Positions 51,845 to 60,542 of a stretch of 64,000 nt of DNA are shown in pieces. Within the stretch, counting starts at the first letter, position 1; each line of letters begins with the position of its first letter. The position numbers and the translations under genes were made by a program. The notes beneath the pieces are model-generated. The model did not search any database. It saw only the letters and a list, made by a program, of their open reading frames with translations, and was not told where the DNA came from. Source of the stretch: Pontibacter amylolyticus (GTDB taxonomy: Bacteria > Bacteroidota > Bacteroidia > Cytophagales > Hymenobacteraceae); NCBI RefSeq assembly GCF_014638845.1, contig NZ_BMFP01000001.1, positions 779,566 to 843,565 of the forward strand, given 5' to 3'.

Positions 51845-54800
51845 ATGTTGAAAACAAACCAGCCCTCGCATCTGCTTGCAGCATCGCGCACGACCTACCT
51901 TGTGCTGTTTGCGTTCGCGGGCCTGCTGGTCACCCTGCTTGTCCTGACTTCCTATACCTTCTGGCAGGCCCGCCAGGTGCAGCTTAGTCACGACGCCTAT
52001 GTTGTGCTGGCGCTGCAGGAGCTTGAGCTGATCGATGAGCTGCAGGCCAATGACGATGCCGTACACAAAGCAGTGCTCCTGCACCTCACCACAGACAGCA
52101 AGGCCGAAAAGGCCGGATACGAACAGGAAATTCAGGCTACACAGGCGCAGAGTGCCACGATCACCCGCCAGTTAATGGCCATGATCTTGAATGATCAGCG
52201 CAAACGCATACTCCGCAACTTCGAAGATGAGACAGCTTCGCACGACAGCCTGATCGCGCACCTCCTGCAGCTAAGCCGCAGCGGGAAGATAGCGGAGGCG
52301 CTGGCCTATAACCGCAAGGTGATAACGCCGGAGTATCTGCAACATCAAAATCACCTTAAAGAGCTAAGCGAGAGCATACGCCAGGCCACGCGCCAAAGCG
52401 GCGATCGGGCGACCCGGTCTATTTCTTCGTTTATAGACAGCCACAAGCTTACACTCGCGCTTATCGTATTGGTCAGCATTGCGGCCCTGCTCCTGTTACG
52501 CAACATCATACAGCGGCTCCGGCATGACAATAAGTTGCTCGATGCTGAAATGCAGCAACGGCAGGAACTGCAAAAAGCCCTGCTCGACAGTCAGATCCAG
52601 TACAAGATGCTGTTTGACCTGAACCCGATGCCTATGTGGGTGTATGACCGGCTCACCATGCGGTTTCTGGACGTGAACGAGGCTGCCCAGCTGGAGTACG
52701 GCTACAACAGAGAGGCCTTTTTGGCACTTAATATATTTGACATCAGGCCGGAAGAAGATGTGCCGCTCCTGAAACAGCAGCTGGACCAGGTAGACAAGCT
52801 ACAGTCGCAGCAAAGCCGCGTGCGCCACAAACGCAGCGATGGCAGTACGTTTGAGGTCGAAGTGATCTCCCATGCCCTGCCCCGCATCGGGGAAAGTATG
52901 CCGCGCCTGGTGGTTGCCATAAACGTGGACGAGCGCCTGGCAATGATTGAAAAGCTACAGACCAGCGAACAACAGCTGCGCGAAATAAGCTCCAGTATCC
53001 CAGGCGCCGTTTTCCAACTGGAGATGAAGAGCCTGTCCCAATACGCCTTCAATTTCGTTAGCGACGGCATCCGGGACCTTTTCCATATAAGCCCCGAAGA
53101 GGTTTACAACAGCACCGCCGCGCTGTACCGGCACATTGAGCCGGACGATGTAGCGCAGGTGCTACAGGCCATCAGCGACTCCTACCAAAGCCTGTCTCCC
53201 CTGGTGGTGAGCTTCCGCATCAGGCAGCCGCAGGAAGGCAGGTGGAAGTGGGTGCAGACCCATGGGCTCCCTACCTGCAAAGAGGCAGGCCACGTGATCT
53301 GGAACGGTACCCTCATCGATATCACAGAACAGATCACAGCACAGGACAAACTGATGGCCAGTGAGGCCAACCTGAAGGCCCTGCTCGACAGTTCTCCCCA
53401 GGCCATATACCTGCTCGACAAATCAATGCGCCTGGTGATGTGCAACGCTGTAGCGCGGAAAGACGTGCGAAACACGCTGATCACGGAGCTGAAGGCAGGC
53501 ATGAACTTTCTGGACCTGATAAGCAAAGACAAAGAAGAGAAATTCCGGGAGCAGCATAAACGGGCCATGAATGGCGAAACGATCCTGTGCGAAGACGGCC
53601 ACGGCGATTACTGGCATGAAGTATCCCTACGCCCTGTTCTGGGGCCAGACAACCGCGTGCTGGCAGTTGCCCTGAGCGTACTCAATATTTCGGAGCGCAA
53701 GCGGGCCCTGGAGACCATCAAGCGCAACGAAGAGCAACTGGCCCGGGCGCAGAAGCTGGCGCAGCTTGGCAACTGGGAGCTTGACATGGAGCACGATCAG
53801 ATTATCTGGTCTGATAGCGTATATGACATCTATGGGGTTAGCAAGATGTCCTTTATTCCGTCACGCCACAACTTCATGCATTTTGTGCCAGAGGAGGAAC
53901 AGGCGTACATAGTGGAAGCGATCGAAGCGGCTTCCAAAGATCACCAGATCCTATCGTTAGAGCACACCATTGTGCGGCAAGATGGTCAGAAGCGTACCGT
54001 GTATGAAATAGGAGAGCCGGAGTATGATGCGAAGGGCAGGCTGGTGCGCTTCCACGGCTCGGTTCAGGATATTACAGACCGTAAAAGAACAGAGCAGGAG
54101 GCCCTGAAGGCGAAAAACCTGCTGCAGTCCACGCTGGATAACATTCCGGAAATGATCTTCTCCGCCGACTCGTCTCTGAAGATGCTCTACGTGAGTCCGC
54201 AGTGCCGCGAACTGACAGGCTATACCGAAGAGGAGTTTACAGGCCAGACTGAGCTTTGGTTCAACATCATTCACCCGGAAGACCAGGAATACCTCCGGCA
54301 GCATATTCTGCCTGCCCTGAAAAGAGGGGAGCGACAGCACTACGAATTGCGCATCATAACAAAAGACGGGCAGTGCAGATGGCTGATGTTCCGCGTTTCG
54401 CCCAGAAAAGATGAAAACGGATTCGTGTACCACATCGATGGCTCCGGCTCCGACATGACATCTTACAAAGAGGCACAGCAGAAACGCGACGAGCTTACCG
54501 ATCAGCTGCTGCGGCAAAACCAGAACCTGCAGCAGTTCGCCTACATTGTGTCGCACAACCTCAGGGCGCCTATTGCGAACATACTGGGCCTGACCACCAT
54601 TTACAACAAGCACAAGCCCGACTCGCCCATGAACCCGCGGGTGATTGAGAACCTGTTCAAATCCGCAAAACTCCTCGACGCGACGATCCGCGACCTGAAC
54701 GATCTTCTCACGATCCGGAGCGAGCTTAGCAATGTGCGGGAACAGATTAAGTTCGAGGATGAGTTCAAGGAAATATACGACAGCCTGCCATCAGAGTGGC

Positions 54801-55192
54801 TGGGCGAGCGTACCAGGATTGACCATGACTTTGATGAGGCACCTGTGGTAACAGGCGTTCGGAGTTACGTGCATAGCATTATGCATAATCTTATTACAAA
54901 TGCGTTGAAATATAGATCGCCGGATAGAAATTTGCATCTGCGGCTTAAAACTTTCACTATTCCTAATTATATTTGTCTCAGTGTATCAGACAATGGTCTC
55001 GGGATCGACCTGGGTAAGGAGAAAGAAAAAATCTTTGGATTATACAAGCGATTCCATTCCCATGGAGAAGGCCGGGGTTTGGGGCTGCATCTTGTCAAAA
55101 CCCAGACTGAGCTGCTTGGCGGCAAAGTGGAAGTGGAAAGCCAGGTGAATGTAGGCACTACCTTTAATATTTATTTTAGACACACCCTGTAG
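51845..55192 (+). CDS. Multi-PAS sensor histidine kinase
   Basis: This 1115-residue kinase has two membrane segments (about 19-39 and 200-220) enclosing a helical 4HB_MCP-like sensor region. Five PAS/PAC units follow (about 245-360, 375-500, 505-625, 640-755, 760-880). The dimerisation helix carries VSHNLRAPIAN with His904. The ATPase domain has HNLITNALKY, SDNGLGIDL and GRGLGLHL. I prefer the ATG at 51845; an in-frame GTG at 51809 would add 12 residues. A single-domain response regulator starts 2 bp after the stop, so the pair is coupled. The signal is unknown. Confidence 0.88.
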   Translation: MLKTNQPSHLLAASRTTYLVLFAFAGLLVTLLVLTSYTFWQARQVQLSHDAYVVLALQELELIDELQANDDAVHKAVLLHLTTDSKAEKAGYEQEIQATQAQSATITRQLMAMILNDQRKRILRNFEDETASHDSLIAHLLQLSRSGKIAEALAYNRKVITPEYLQHQNHLKELSESIRQATRQSGDRATRSISSFIDSHKLTLALIVLVSIAALLLLRNIIQRLRHDNKLLDAEMQQRQELQKALLDSQIQYKMLFDLNPMPMWVYDRLTMRFLDVNEAAQLEYGYNREAFLALNIFDIRPEEDVPLLKQQLDQVDKLQSQQSRVRHKRSDGSTFEVEVISHALPRIGESMPRLVVAINVDERLAMIEKLQTSEQQLREISSSIPGAVFQLEMKSLSQYAFNFVSDGIRDLFHISPEEVYNSTAALYRHIEPDDVAQVLQAISDSYQSLSPLVVSFRIRQPQEGRWKWVQTHGLPTCKEAGHVIWNGTLIDITEQITAQDKLMASEANLKALLDSSPQAIYLLDKSMRLVMCNAVARKDVRNTLITELKAGMNFLDLISKDKEEKFREQHKRAMNGETILCEDGHGDYWHEVSLRPVLGPDNRVLAVALSVLNISERKRALETIKRNEEQLARAQKLAQLGNWELDMEHDQIIWSDSVYDIYGVSKMSFIPSRHNFMHFVPEEEQAYIVEAIEAASKDHQILSLEHTIVRQDGQKRTVYEIGEPEYDAKGRLVRFHGSVQDITDRKRTEQEALKAKNLLQSTLDNIPEMIFSADSSLKMLYVSPQCRELTGYTEEEFTGQTELWFNIIHPEDQEYLRQHILPALKRGERQHYELRIITKDGQCRWLMFRVSPRKDENGFVYHIDGSGSDMTSYKEAQQKRDELTDQLLRQNQNLQQFAYIVSHNLRAPIANILGLTTIYNKHKPDSPMNPRVIENLFKSAKLLDATIRDLNDLLTIRSELSNVREQIKFEDEFKEIYDSLPSEWLGERTRIDHDFDEAPVVTGVRSYVHSIMHNLITNALKYRSPDRNLHLRLKTFTIPNYICLSVSDNGLGIDLGKEKEKIFGLYKRFHSHGEGRGLGLHLVKTQTELLGGKVEVESQVNVGTTFNIYFRHTL

Positions 55193-55194
55193 TA

Positions 55195-55611
55195 ATGAAT
55201 ACATTGAAAAGAGTCGTTTTGATTGATGATGATGAAGTGAATAACTTCGTTTGCGAAAGCATCATCCGGAATGAGAACTTTGCAGAAGACGTCTTCAGTT
55301 TTCAAGGAGCTGAAGAGGCGCTTGAGTTTCTGAAGTCTTCCGTTGAGCCATCTGGTGAGAAATTCCCTGACCTGATCTTCCTGGATATCAACATGCCCGG
55401 AATGGACGGCTGGAATTTTATTGAGGAGTACCGCAAACTACCGGAACATGCTACCCAGAAGTGCAGCCTGTTTATGCTGTCTTCGGCCGTGGACCGCAAA
55501 GACATTCAGTGCGCCCGCAGCCACAAAGAAGTAAAAGAGTTTTTCTCCAAGCCGCTTTCTCCGGAGATCCTCGAATTCATCAAAGAAGAGTTTTTGGTGC
55601 GGGTAGAATAA
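55195..55611 (+). CDS. Single-domain response regulator (CheY-like)
   Basis: This 138-residue receiver domain has no output domain. The acidic pocket IDDDEVNN is at about 11-18, phospho-acceptor Asp64 in LIFLDINMPGMDGW, Ser in MLSSA near 99, and Lys in FFSKPLSPEI. The Asn pair after the acid triad is common in the Bacteroidota regulators coupled to PAS kinases. It is co-translated with the preceding kinase and is its likely phosphorylation target. Output must be through protein contact. Confidence 0.92.
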   Translation: MNTLKRVVLIDDDEVNNFVCESIIRNENFAEDVFSFQGAEEALEFLKSSVEPSGEKFPDLIFLDINMPGMDGWNFIEEYRKLPEHATQKCSLFMLSSAVDRKDIQCARSHKEVKEFFSKPLSPEILEFIKEEFLVRVE

Positions 55612-55623
55612 TCCTCCTTCCCC

Positions 55624-55680
55624 AAAAAACCAGGAGCGCATGCCCCGTCTGTACCGACGTAGCATGCGCTCCTGGTTTTT
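55624..55680. terminator. Strong bidirectional terminator
   Basis: AAAAAACCAGGAGCGCATGC pairs with GCATGCGCTCCTGGTTTTT around a loop of about 18 bases. It separates the plus-strand regulator from the convergent DUF305 gene and has T-runs on both strands. Confidence 0.9.
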
Positions 55681-55695
55681 AGAGGCCTTGGTTAC

Positions 55696-56145
55696 CTAGT
55701 CTATACGCTGGCGTATCTTCTCCATCTCCGCTATCTCTTCTTTCTGCGACCGGATGATCTCCTCTGCCAGTTTCTTCAGCTCCGGATCATGGATTCTGGC
55801 TTCTTCGCTTACCAGTATAGCCGACGAGTGGTGTGGGATCATGGAGTTGATGAAAGCTTTGTCGCCGACAAAGGACTGGTTGCGCAGCGTAATAAACGAG
55901 CCGACGATTGCGATAATACTCATGACGGTGATAATGGTGTTGAGCTTTTTATCCCTGTACATCGGCCGCATTACCAGCAGCATGATCAAAGCCATGGGCG
56001 CTACCATCAGGATGGTCATGTACAGGCGGTTAAGGTTGAAGTCAAAGTGGCTTATTTCGGCTATGTTGCTGAACATGACGGCATACATCACCACAAAGGA
56101 AAGGCCTAACATCAGCATAAACTTTCCATAGTTCCCCTTCTCCAT
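55696..56145 (-). CDS. DUF305-domain membrane protein
   Basis: This 149-residue protein has three N-terminal membrane segments (about 10-25, 40-59, 70-88). A C-terminal DUF305 segment follows, with FINSMIPHHSSAILVSEEA and IIRSQKEEIAEMEKIRQRI. The paired His in MIPHH and the Met-rich helices (MLMLG, MLLVMRPMY) suggest metal contact; DUF305 proteins are often near copper genes. I chose the ATG at 56145 with AAAAAGG five bases before it. A GTG two codons upstream is also possible. It directly follows the AraC/HMA-like regulator on the same strand. Confidence 0.85.
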   Translation of the reverse strand: MEKGNYGKFMLMLGLSFVVMYAVMFSNIAEISHFDFNLNRLYMTILMVAPMALIMLLVMRPMYRDKKLNTIITVMSIIAIVGSFITLRNQSFVGDKAFINSMIPHHSSAILVSEEARIHDPELKKLAEEIIRSQKEEIAEMEKIRQRID

Positions 56146-56156
56146 AAGCACCTTTT

Positions 56157-56735
56157 TCAGTTAACGTTATCGAGCGGCTTCCGCGACGGAGCCGCTGCTT
56201 TCTTATACTCGGATGGCGACATCCCGGTTACCTGCTTGAACTGTGCCGACAGGTGCGCCACGCTGCTATACCCCAGCTGAAAGCTGATCTGGCTCAGGCT
56301 CAACTCGTTGTAGGTCAGCAGCTCCTTTACCCGCTCCACTTTCTGCAGCACCACGTAGCGCGCAATCGTAAGCCCCTCCTCCGCCGAAAAGAGCGTGCTC
56401 AGGTAATGGTAGTCGCGGCCGAGTGCCTGCGCCAAGTAGTCTGACAGGTTGATGCTCAGATGCTCCACCTCCCCCGAGCGGATCAGTTCGATGATGGTGA
56501 TTTTGATCTTCTCGACAAGCTCTGCCTTCTTGTCTTCTATCAGCTCGAATCCATTCTCCTTCAAAGATTCCCGTAGTTTTTGCAGTTGCTCGGAGGTAGG
56601 CTCCTGCTCGAGCTTCACTTCGCCGAGTTGAATGGCCAGTGGCTGCAGATCCAGTTTGTCAAGTTCCTGGTTCACTACTTTCAGGCAGCGGGGGCACACC
56701 ATGTTGCGGATGTGTAAGGTATGTGGCTGTGTCAT
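56157..56735 (-). CDS. AraC-family regulator with HMA-like CxxC N-terminal domain
   Basis: This 192-residue protein joins an N-terminal region of about 75 residues, carrying MVCPRC (12-17) in an HMA-like layout, to an AraC-type DNA-binding domain (about 85-185). LSLSQISFQLGYSSVAHLSAQFKQVTGMSPSEYKK is the second helix-turn-helix, quoted here only by its key features: GYSS and the FKQVTGMSP turn. The arrangement suggests a metal-sensing transcription factor that binds Cu(I) or a similar ion through the Cys pair. It is the first gene of a pair with DUF305, about 11 bp apart, and lies 5 kb from copA. Confidence 0.82.
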   Translation of the reverse strand: MTQPHTLHIRNMVCPRCLKVVNQELDKLDLQPLAIQLGEVKLEQEPTSEQLQKLRESLKENGFELIEDKKAELVEKIKITIIELIRSGEVEHLSINLSDYLAQALGRDYHYLSTLFSAEEGLTIARYVVLQKVERVKELLTYNELSLSQISFQLGYSSVAHLSAQFKQVTGMSPSEYKKAAAPSRKPLDNVN

Positions 56736-56817
56736 TGTGGCTATATTGAAGTTTGTACAGGGCGGTAGCGCACCAAAACATGATTTTATCCGGAGCGCCT
56801 ACCTGCCTATACCTCTG

Positions 56818-56825
56818 CAAATCTA
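56818..56825 (-). promoter_or_regulatory. Candidate promoter (-7 TAGATTTG) of the AraC/HMA-like gene
   Basis: The minus strand has TAGATTTG about 80 bp before the ATG, and a TTTG about 15 bp further upstream as a possible -33 element. The spacing is slightly short for the Bacteroidota consensus. Confidence 0.45.
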
Positions 56826-57001
56826 ACAAAACATTTCTCCCAAATGCTCCCGCACCTTTTTACTGAGCATCGCGCCCTGCGGCGCCTGCTTTGAATTATT
56901 ACGATACACTTCCTGTTGTACCCTTATTCAACCTTTCCTATACCTGCTGCAAGGCAGTGCGGGAGATATAAATAAATAAGAGCAAGCCGGAATAATAGAC
57001 T

Positions 57002-57009
57002 TACCTTTG
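57002..57009 (+). promoter_or_regulatory. Candidate promoter (-7 TACCTTTG) of the DEAD-box helicase gene
   Basis: TACCTTTG matches TAnnTTTG exactly and ends 23 bp before the helicase ATG, giving a leader of about 15-20 nt. Confidence 0.5.
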
Positions 57010-57032
57010 CAGCTTGCAATAATCAATCATAC

Positions 57033-58448
57033 ATGACATTTAGCGAATTAAATTTAATAGATCCTATCCTGAAGGCGCTTCAGGCGGAGGGCTATACGCA
57101 GCCTACGCCAATACAGGAACAGGCTATTCCACATCTTTTGGCTGGCAGAGACGTGCTTGGCTGCGCTCAGACAGGCACAGGCAAGACAGCTGCTTTCGCC
57201 ATACCTGTGCTCCAAATGCTGCACAACCAGAAGAACAGAGCATCCAACACCATCAAAACGCTTATCCTGACTCCTACCCGGGAGCTGGCTATACAGATCA
57301 ACGAAAGCTTTGCCTCTTACGGCAAAAACACAGGCGTACGCCATACCGTTATATTCGGTGGCGTGTCGCAGCATGCGCAGGTACAGACTATAAAGCGCGG
57401 TGTAGACGTGCTGATCGCTACGCCGGGACGACTGCTGGACCTGATCGGACAGGGTTTTATCTCCCTGAAGCACGTAGAGTTTTTCGTGCTGGATGAAGCG
57501 GACCGCATGCTGGACATGGGCTTTATCCATGACATCAAGCGCATCATCCCGATGCTGCCCAAGCAACGCCAGTCACTGTTCTTCTCAGCCACCATGCCGC
57601 CTGTTATTCAGGCACTGGCCGATACCATTTTGATCAATCCGGTGAAAGTGGAAGTAACGCCGGCTTCGTCTACCGCCGAGAAGGTGGGACAGGCCGTTTA
57701 CTTTGTGGAGAAAAACGACAAGCGTGACCTGTTGCGCCACCTGCTCACTGATTCTGAGATCGACCGTGTATTGGTGTTCACCAGAACCAAGCATGGTGCC
57801 GACCGCGTGGCAAAAGACCTGAACAAGGCGAACATACAGGCGGAAGCCATCCACGGTAACAAGTCACAGAATGCACGTCAGCGTGCCTTGAGCAATTTCA
57901 AGGATGGTAGCACCCGCGTGCTGGTGGCCACCGACATTGCCGCCCGCGGCATCGATGTGGAAGAGCTGTCGCATGTGATTAACTATGAGCTGCCAAATGA
58001 GCCTGAAACGTATGTGCACCGCATCGGTCGTACGGGCCGTGCCGGCAACGCAGGTATAGCCCTGTCGTTTTGCGATGAGGAAGAACGCTATTACCTGCAC
58101 GATATCCAGAAGCTGATCAACAAGCAGATTAAGGTGGATGCCAACCATCCGTTCGCTTTGCCAGAGCACCTGTCAGTGAACCTGGAGAATGCCAAAAAGC
58201 CAAAAGGCCCGGCCGGAAGAGAGCCCCGCAACGGCGGTGCCTCCAACAACGGCGGCCGTGCAGCGGCAGGCGGCAACAGACCATCCGGAAACCGCGGCGG
58301 CAATAGCCGCTCAGGCGGAGGCGAAGGCGGTAACCGTGCTGCAGCAAGCGCCGGCACTTCCAGCCGCTCGACGGGCGGGAACAACAGAAACTGGCGCGAT
58401 AAAAAGGGAACCGGCCAAAGCAGGCCATCCGTGAAGCGCGGATCTTAG
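57033..58448 (+). CDS. DEAD-box ATP-dependent RNA helicase
   Basis: This 471-residue RNA helicase remodels RNA structures, for example in ribosome assembly or cold adaptation. All core motifs are present in order: the Q motif ([10 protein letters not shown]), Walker [19 protein letters not shown] in [39 protein letters not shown] and [10 protein letters not shown]. The C-terminal tail (about 385-471) is rich in Gly, Arg, Ala and Ser ([14 protein letters not shown]), an RNA-binding extension typical of RhlE-type helicases in Bacteroidota. A strong terminator follows. Confidence 0.95.
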   Translation: MTFSELNLIDPILKALQAEGYTQPTPIQEQAIPHLLAGRDVLGCAQTGTGKTAAFAIPVLQMLHNQKNRASNTIKTLILTPTRELAIQINESFASYGKNTGVRHTVIFGGVSQHAQVQTIKRGVDVLIATPGRLLDLIGQGFISLKHVEFFVLDEADRMLDMGFIHDIKRIIPMLPKQRQSLFFSATMPPVIQALADTILINPVKVEVTPASSTAEKVGQAVYFVEKNDKRDLLRHLLTDSEIDRVLVFTRTKHGADRVAKDLNKANIQAEAIHGNKSQNARQRALSNFKDGSTRVLVATDIAARGIDVEELSHVINYELPNEPETYVHRIGRTGRAGNAGIALSFCDEEERYYLHDIQKLINKQIKVDANHPFALPEHLSVNLENAKKPKGPAGREPRNGGASNNGGRAAAGGNRPSGNRGGNSRSGGGEGGNRAAASAGTSSRSTGGNNRNWRDKKGTGQSRPSVKRGS

Positions 58449-58463
58449 CATGTAGCTATACCT

Positions 58464-58503
58464 AAAAAAGCCCTGCCACTTCGTTAAGTGGCAGGGCTTT
58501 TTG
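58464..58503 (+). terminator. Strong terminator after the helicase gene
   Basis: AAAAAAGCCCTGCCACTT pairs with AAGTGGCAGGGCTTTTT around a CGTT loop. The stem is fully complementary with a good T-run. Confidence 0.93.
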
Positions 58504-58528
58504 CTTTCCGTCTGGTATAGACTATACC

Positions 58529-58900
58529 TTATATCCGGCTTTGGTCGCTTTCGTTCGGCTCGGTGTCGTCTCCGCCAAAAGGTTGCTGACGGCTGCGAAT
58601 GCCGTTAACATCGTCGTCCATGGCAGTATCGCTGCCCTCGTACTCAAAGCCGGGTCCTTGTGCGAATTCCTCTGTGCTCTTGGGGTTGTTGGCACCGTAG
58701 CCGGTCGTTTCGTTTCCCTGAATATGCAGGTTTTCGAGGCTGTCTTTCTGGTCGCCGCGCTCCAGTGCTCCCCCCTGGCCTACATTGCGCTTAGCGCTTG
58801 GGTCGGGTTTGTTGCCCATGGTCTGGCCCTTGCGGTGCTCTTCGTTTATATTCTTCGGCCTGTTGGGCGTGTTCTGTATATCTTCGTCTCTGGTTGCCAT
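58529..58900 (-). CDS. Hydrophilic low-complexity protein of unknown function
   Basis: This 123-residue protein has almost no hydrophobic residues and many Asn, Gly, Glu, Asp and Gln. Examples are NKPDPSAKRNVGQGGALERGDQ and EGSDTAMDDDVNGI, given in part. It is likely disordered, has no signal peptide or Cys, and begins MATRDEDIQNTPNRPKN. The ATG is clear and codon use is normal, so I treat it as real. Similar hydrophilic proteins in this phylum are often stress-linked, but nothing here proves that. Confidence 0.6.
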   Translation of the reverse strand: MATRDEDIQNTPNRPKNINEEHRKGQTMGNKPDPSAKRNVGQGGALERGDQKDSLENLHIQGNETTGYGANNPKSTEEFAQGPGFEYEGSDTAMDDDVNGIRSRQQPFGGDDTEPNESDQSRI

Positions 58901-59020
58901 AATTCAATTCATTTGTTTAGCTGTGTATACGCTTCACCAGAGGTTCAGTTAGGTATAGCCTTCACTACTTAACATAATTTCACAACCCAACACTTTTATA
59001 TTTCTCCCGATTCTTTCAAT

Positions 59021-59028
59021 TATCTTTG
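59021..59028 (+). promoter_or_regulatory. Candidate promoter (-7 TATCTTTG) of the His-tail small membrane protein
   Basis: TATCTTTG is an exact TAnnTTTG match. It overlaps the TTG that begins the longest in-frame reading, which argues that the true start lies downstream, at 59104. Confidence 0.55.
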
Positions 59029-59103
59029 CGCGAAATAAAACCAGCCGATGGCACGTATGCCCCCCCGATTGCGTTACAGAGAGAACCGGCAGTGAAAAAG
59101 CTT

Positions 59104-59331
59104 ATGAAACTATCAAAAATATACGACCCGCGGGAGATGAACTCCTACCAGTTTGTGGCCATGACGGGTTTGGTGATGACTATTCTGGCCAACGTGATCC
59201 TGCTGTTCATCGGGAAGACCGTGGAGAACTTTAATGCGCTCTACCTCTGCTGGTTTGTTTTCTTTGGGGCAGGCACCATCGCCAATTTCAACAGCAAACC
59301 CGAAGACCACGATCATCACCACCATCATTAG
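59104..59331 (+). CDS. Small membrane protein with histidine-rich C-terminus
   Basis: This 75-residue protein has two membrane segments (about 18-37 and 44-62) and ends in EDHDHHHHH. I chose the ATG at 59104 because a promoter element covers the only longer start; an in-frame GTG at 59092 is also possible. The polar start MKLSKIYDPREMNSYQFV is followed by the first helix. The natural His tail suggests metal binding, but there is no family match I recognise. Confidence 0.6.
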   Translation: MKLSKIYDPREMNSYQFVAMTGLVMTILANVILLFIGKTVENFNALYLCWFVFFGAGTIANFNSKPEDHDHHHHH

Positions 59332-59415
59332 ACTCAGACAGTAGGTATAGCCTACTGTCTCAGGAAAGTGCAGGTGCCGCCCCGGCACTTGTGATCAGTC
59401 TGCATCAGATATAGC

Positions 59416-60411
59416 CTATTGTTTCAGGAACTCCAGCAGGGCTTTGTGAAACTGGTCCGGCGCTTCGATATGCGGGATATGCCCTACTCCGGTTAACTCC
59501 AGCAATTTTGCATCAGGTATAGCACCTGCTGTCTGCTGCCCCAACAGCGGATACTGTCCGTATTTTTTGCGTTCCTCCTCACTTTTGATGTAGGCCTTGC
59601 CCACGACCGTGCGGTCCTCCAGCCCGATGACTACCAGCACAGGCATCTTCAAGTCACTGAACTCATACACCACCGGCTGCTCGTAGATCATGGCATAGGT
59701 ATGCGCCGAAACGAGCGCCACCTGCGGGTAATCCGGGCTGCGCAACTGCGCGGCAGGTATACGCACCCACTCGTCATAGGCCGGCTTCCAGGAGGTATAG
59801 TACGTCTTGTGGTAATCCCGAATGCCCGCCTCTGTGCGTTTCAGCTCTTCCTGGTACAGCTCCTCCAGGCTCTTGTAGGGCACCATGCGGCGGTAGTCCT
59901 CCAGCCCGATCGGATTTTCGAGCACCAGCTTTACGGTGGTTTCCGGGTACATGAGTGCAAAGCGTGTGGCCAGCATGCCGCCCATGGAGTGCCCTACTAC
60001 CACGGCCTGGTTTATCTTGAGGTGATCCAGCAGCTTTCGCGTGTGCTGCGCCAGTTGATGGAAGCTGTAATGCACTTCCGCCTTGTCTGACTTGCCGAAG
60101 CCCAGCTGATCGGGCACCACAACCCGATAGCCCTGCCCTGCCAGGAAGTGCATGGTCTGCTGCCAGTAAGCACCCAGAAAGTTCTTCCCATGCAGCAGCA
60201 GCACCGTCTGTGGATCTTTGAAACTGGCGGGTGGGGATACATCCATGTAGGCCATCTTATACTTCTGCCCCTCCTGTTCCACCTCCAGGTAGTTTACCGG
60301 GTAGCGGTAGGCATAGTCGCTCAAGGTGGCATTGTAAATCCGCTGCGACTGCGCCACGGCAGAAACATGAAATAGCAAAAGAAGCAGTGCAGGGTACAGG
60401 AATATTTTCAT
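59416..60411 (-). CDS. Secreted alpha/beta hydrolase
   Basis: This 331-residue protein has a signal peptide (1-20, ending AVAQ). The alpha/beta-hydrolase fold has oxyanion region LLLHGKNFLG (about 72-81), nucleophile Ser in VVGHSMGGML (about 138-147), Asp in IGLEDRTVVG and His in GVGHIPHIEAP. PDQLGFGKSDK is also characteristic. The triad is complete, so it is probably active as an esterase, amidase or lipase in the periplasm. The substrate cannot be predicted. It is preceded by a terminator belonging to the next gene. Confidence 0.88.
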   Translation of the reverse strand: MKIFLYPALLLLLFHVSAVAQSQRIYNATLSDYAYRYPVNYLEVEQEGQKYKMAYMDVSPPASFKDPQTVLLLHGKNFLGAYWQQTMHFLAGQGYRVVVPDQLGFGKSDKAEVHYSFHQLAQHTRKLLDHLKINQAVVVGHSMGGMLATRFALMYPETTVKLVLENPIGLEDYRRMVPYKSLEELYQEELKRTEAGIRDYHKTYYTSWKPAYDEWVRIPAAQLRSPDYPQVALVSAHTYAMIYEQPVVYEFSDLKMPVLVVIGLEDRTVVGKAYIKSEEERKKYGQYPLLGQQTAGAIPDAKLLELTGVGHIPHIEAPDQFHKALLEFLKQ

Positions 60412-60471
60412 TGTGTCAGGTATAGGTATAGCTCTTTTTACTTACAGCAGGCGCCAAGAGTTATAATGCAG

Positions 60472-60505
60472 AAAGCCCGGCACTGCAGGCACCGGGCTTT
60501 TCTTT
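60472..60505 (-). terminator. Terminator after the T9SS-tagged protein gene
   Basis: AAAGCCCGG (60472-60480) pairs with CCGGGCTTT (60492-60500) around an 11-base loop. On the minus strand it follows the gene ending at 60543 and carries a CTTTCTG tail. It would also work in the other direction (TTTTCTTT). Confidence 0.75.
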
Positions 60506-60542
60506 ACTGAACCATATTTCTTTTAAACGTTAATCCGCTGAA

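Noticed and set aside
49064..56735. Copper genes considered as a mobile metal-resistance island
   Set aside because: No integrase, transposase, tRNA edge, direct repeats or composition shift was seen around them.
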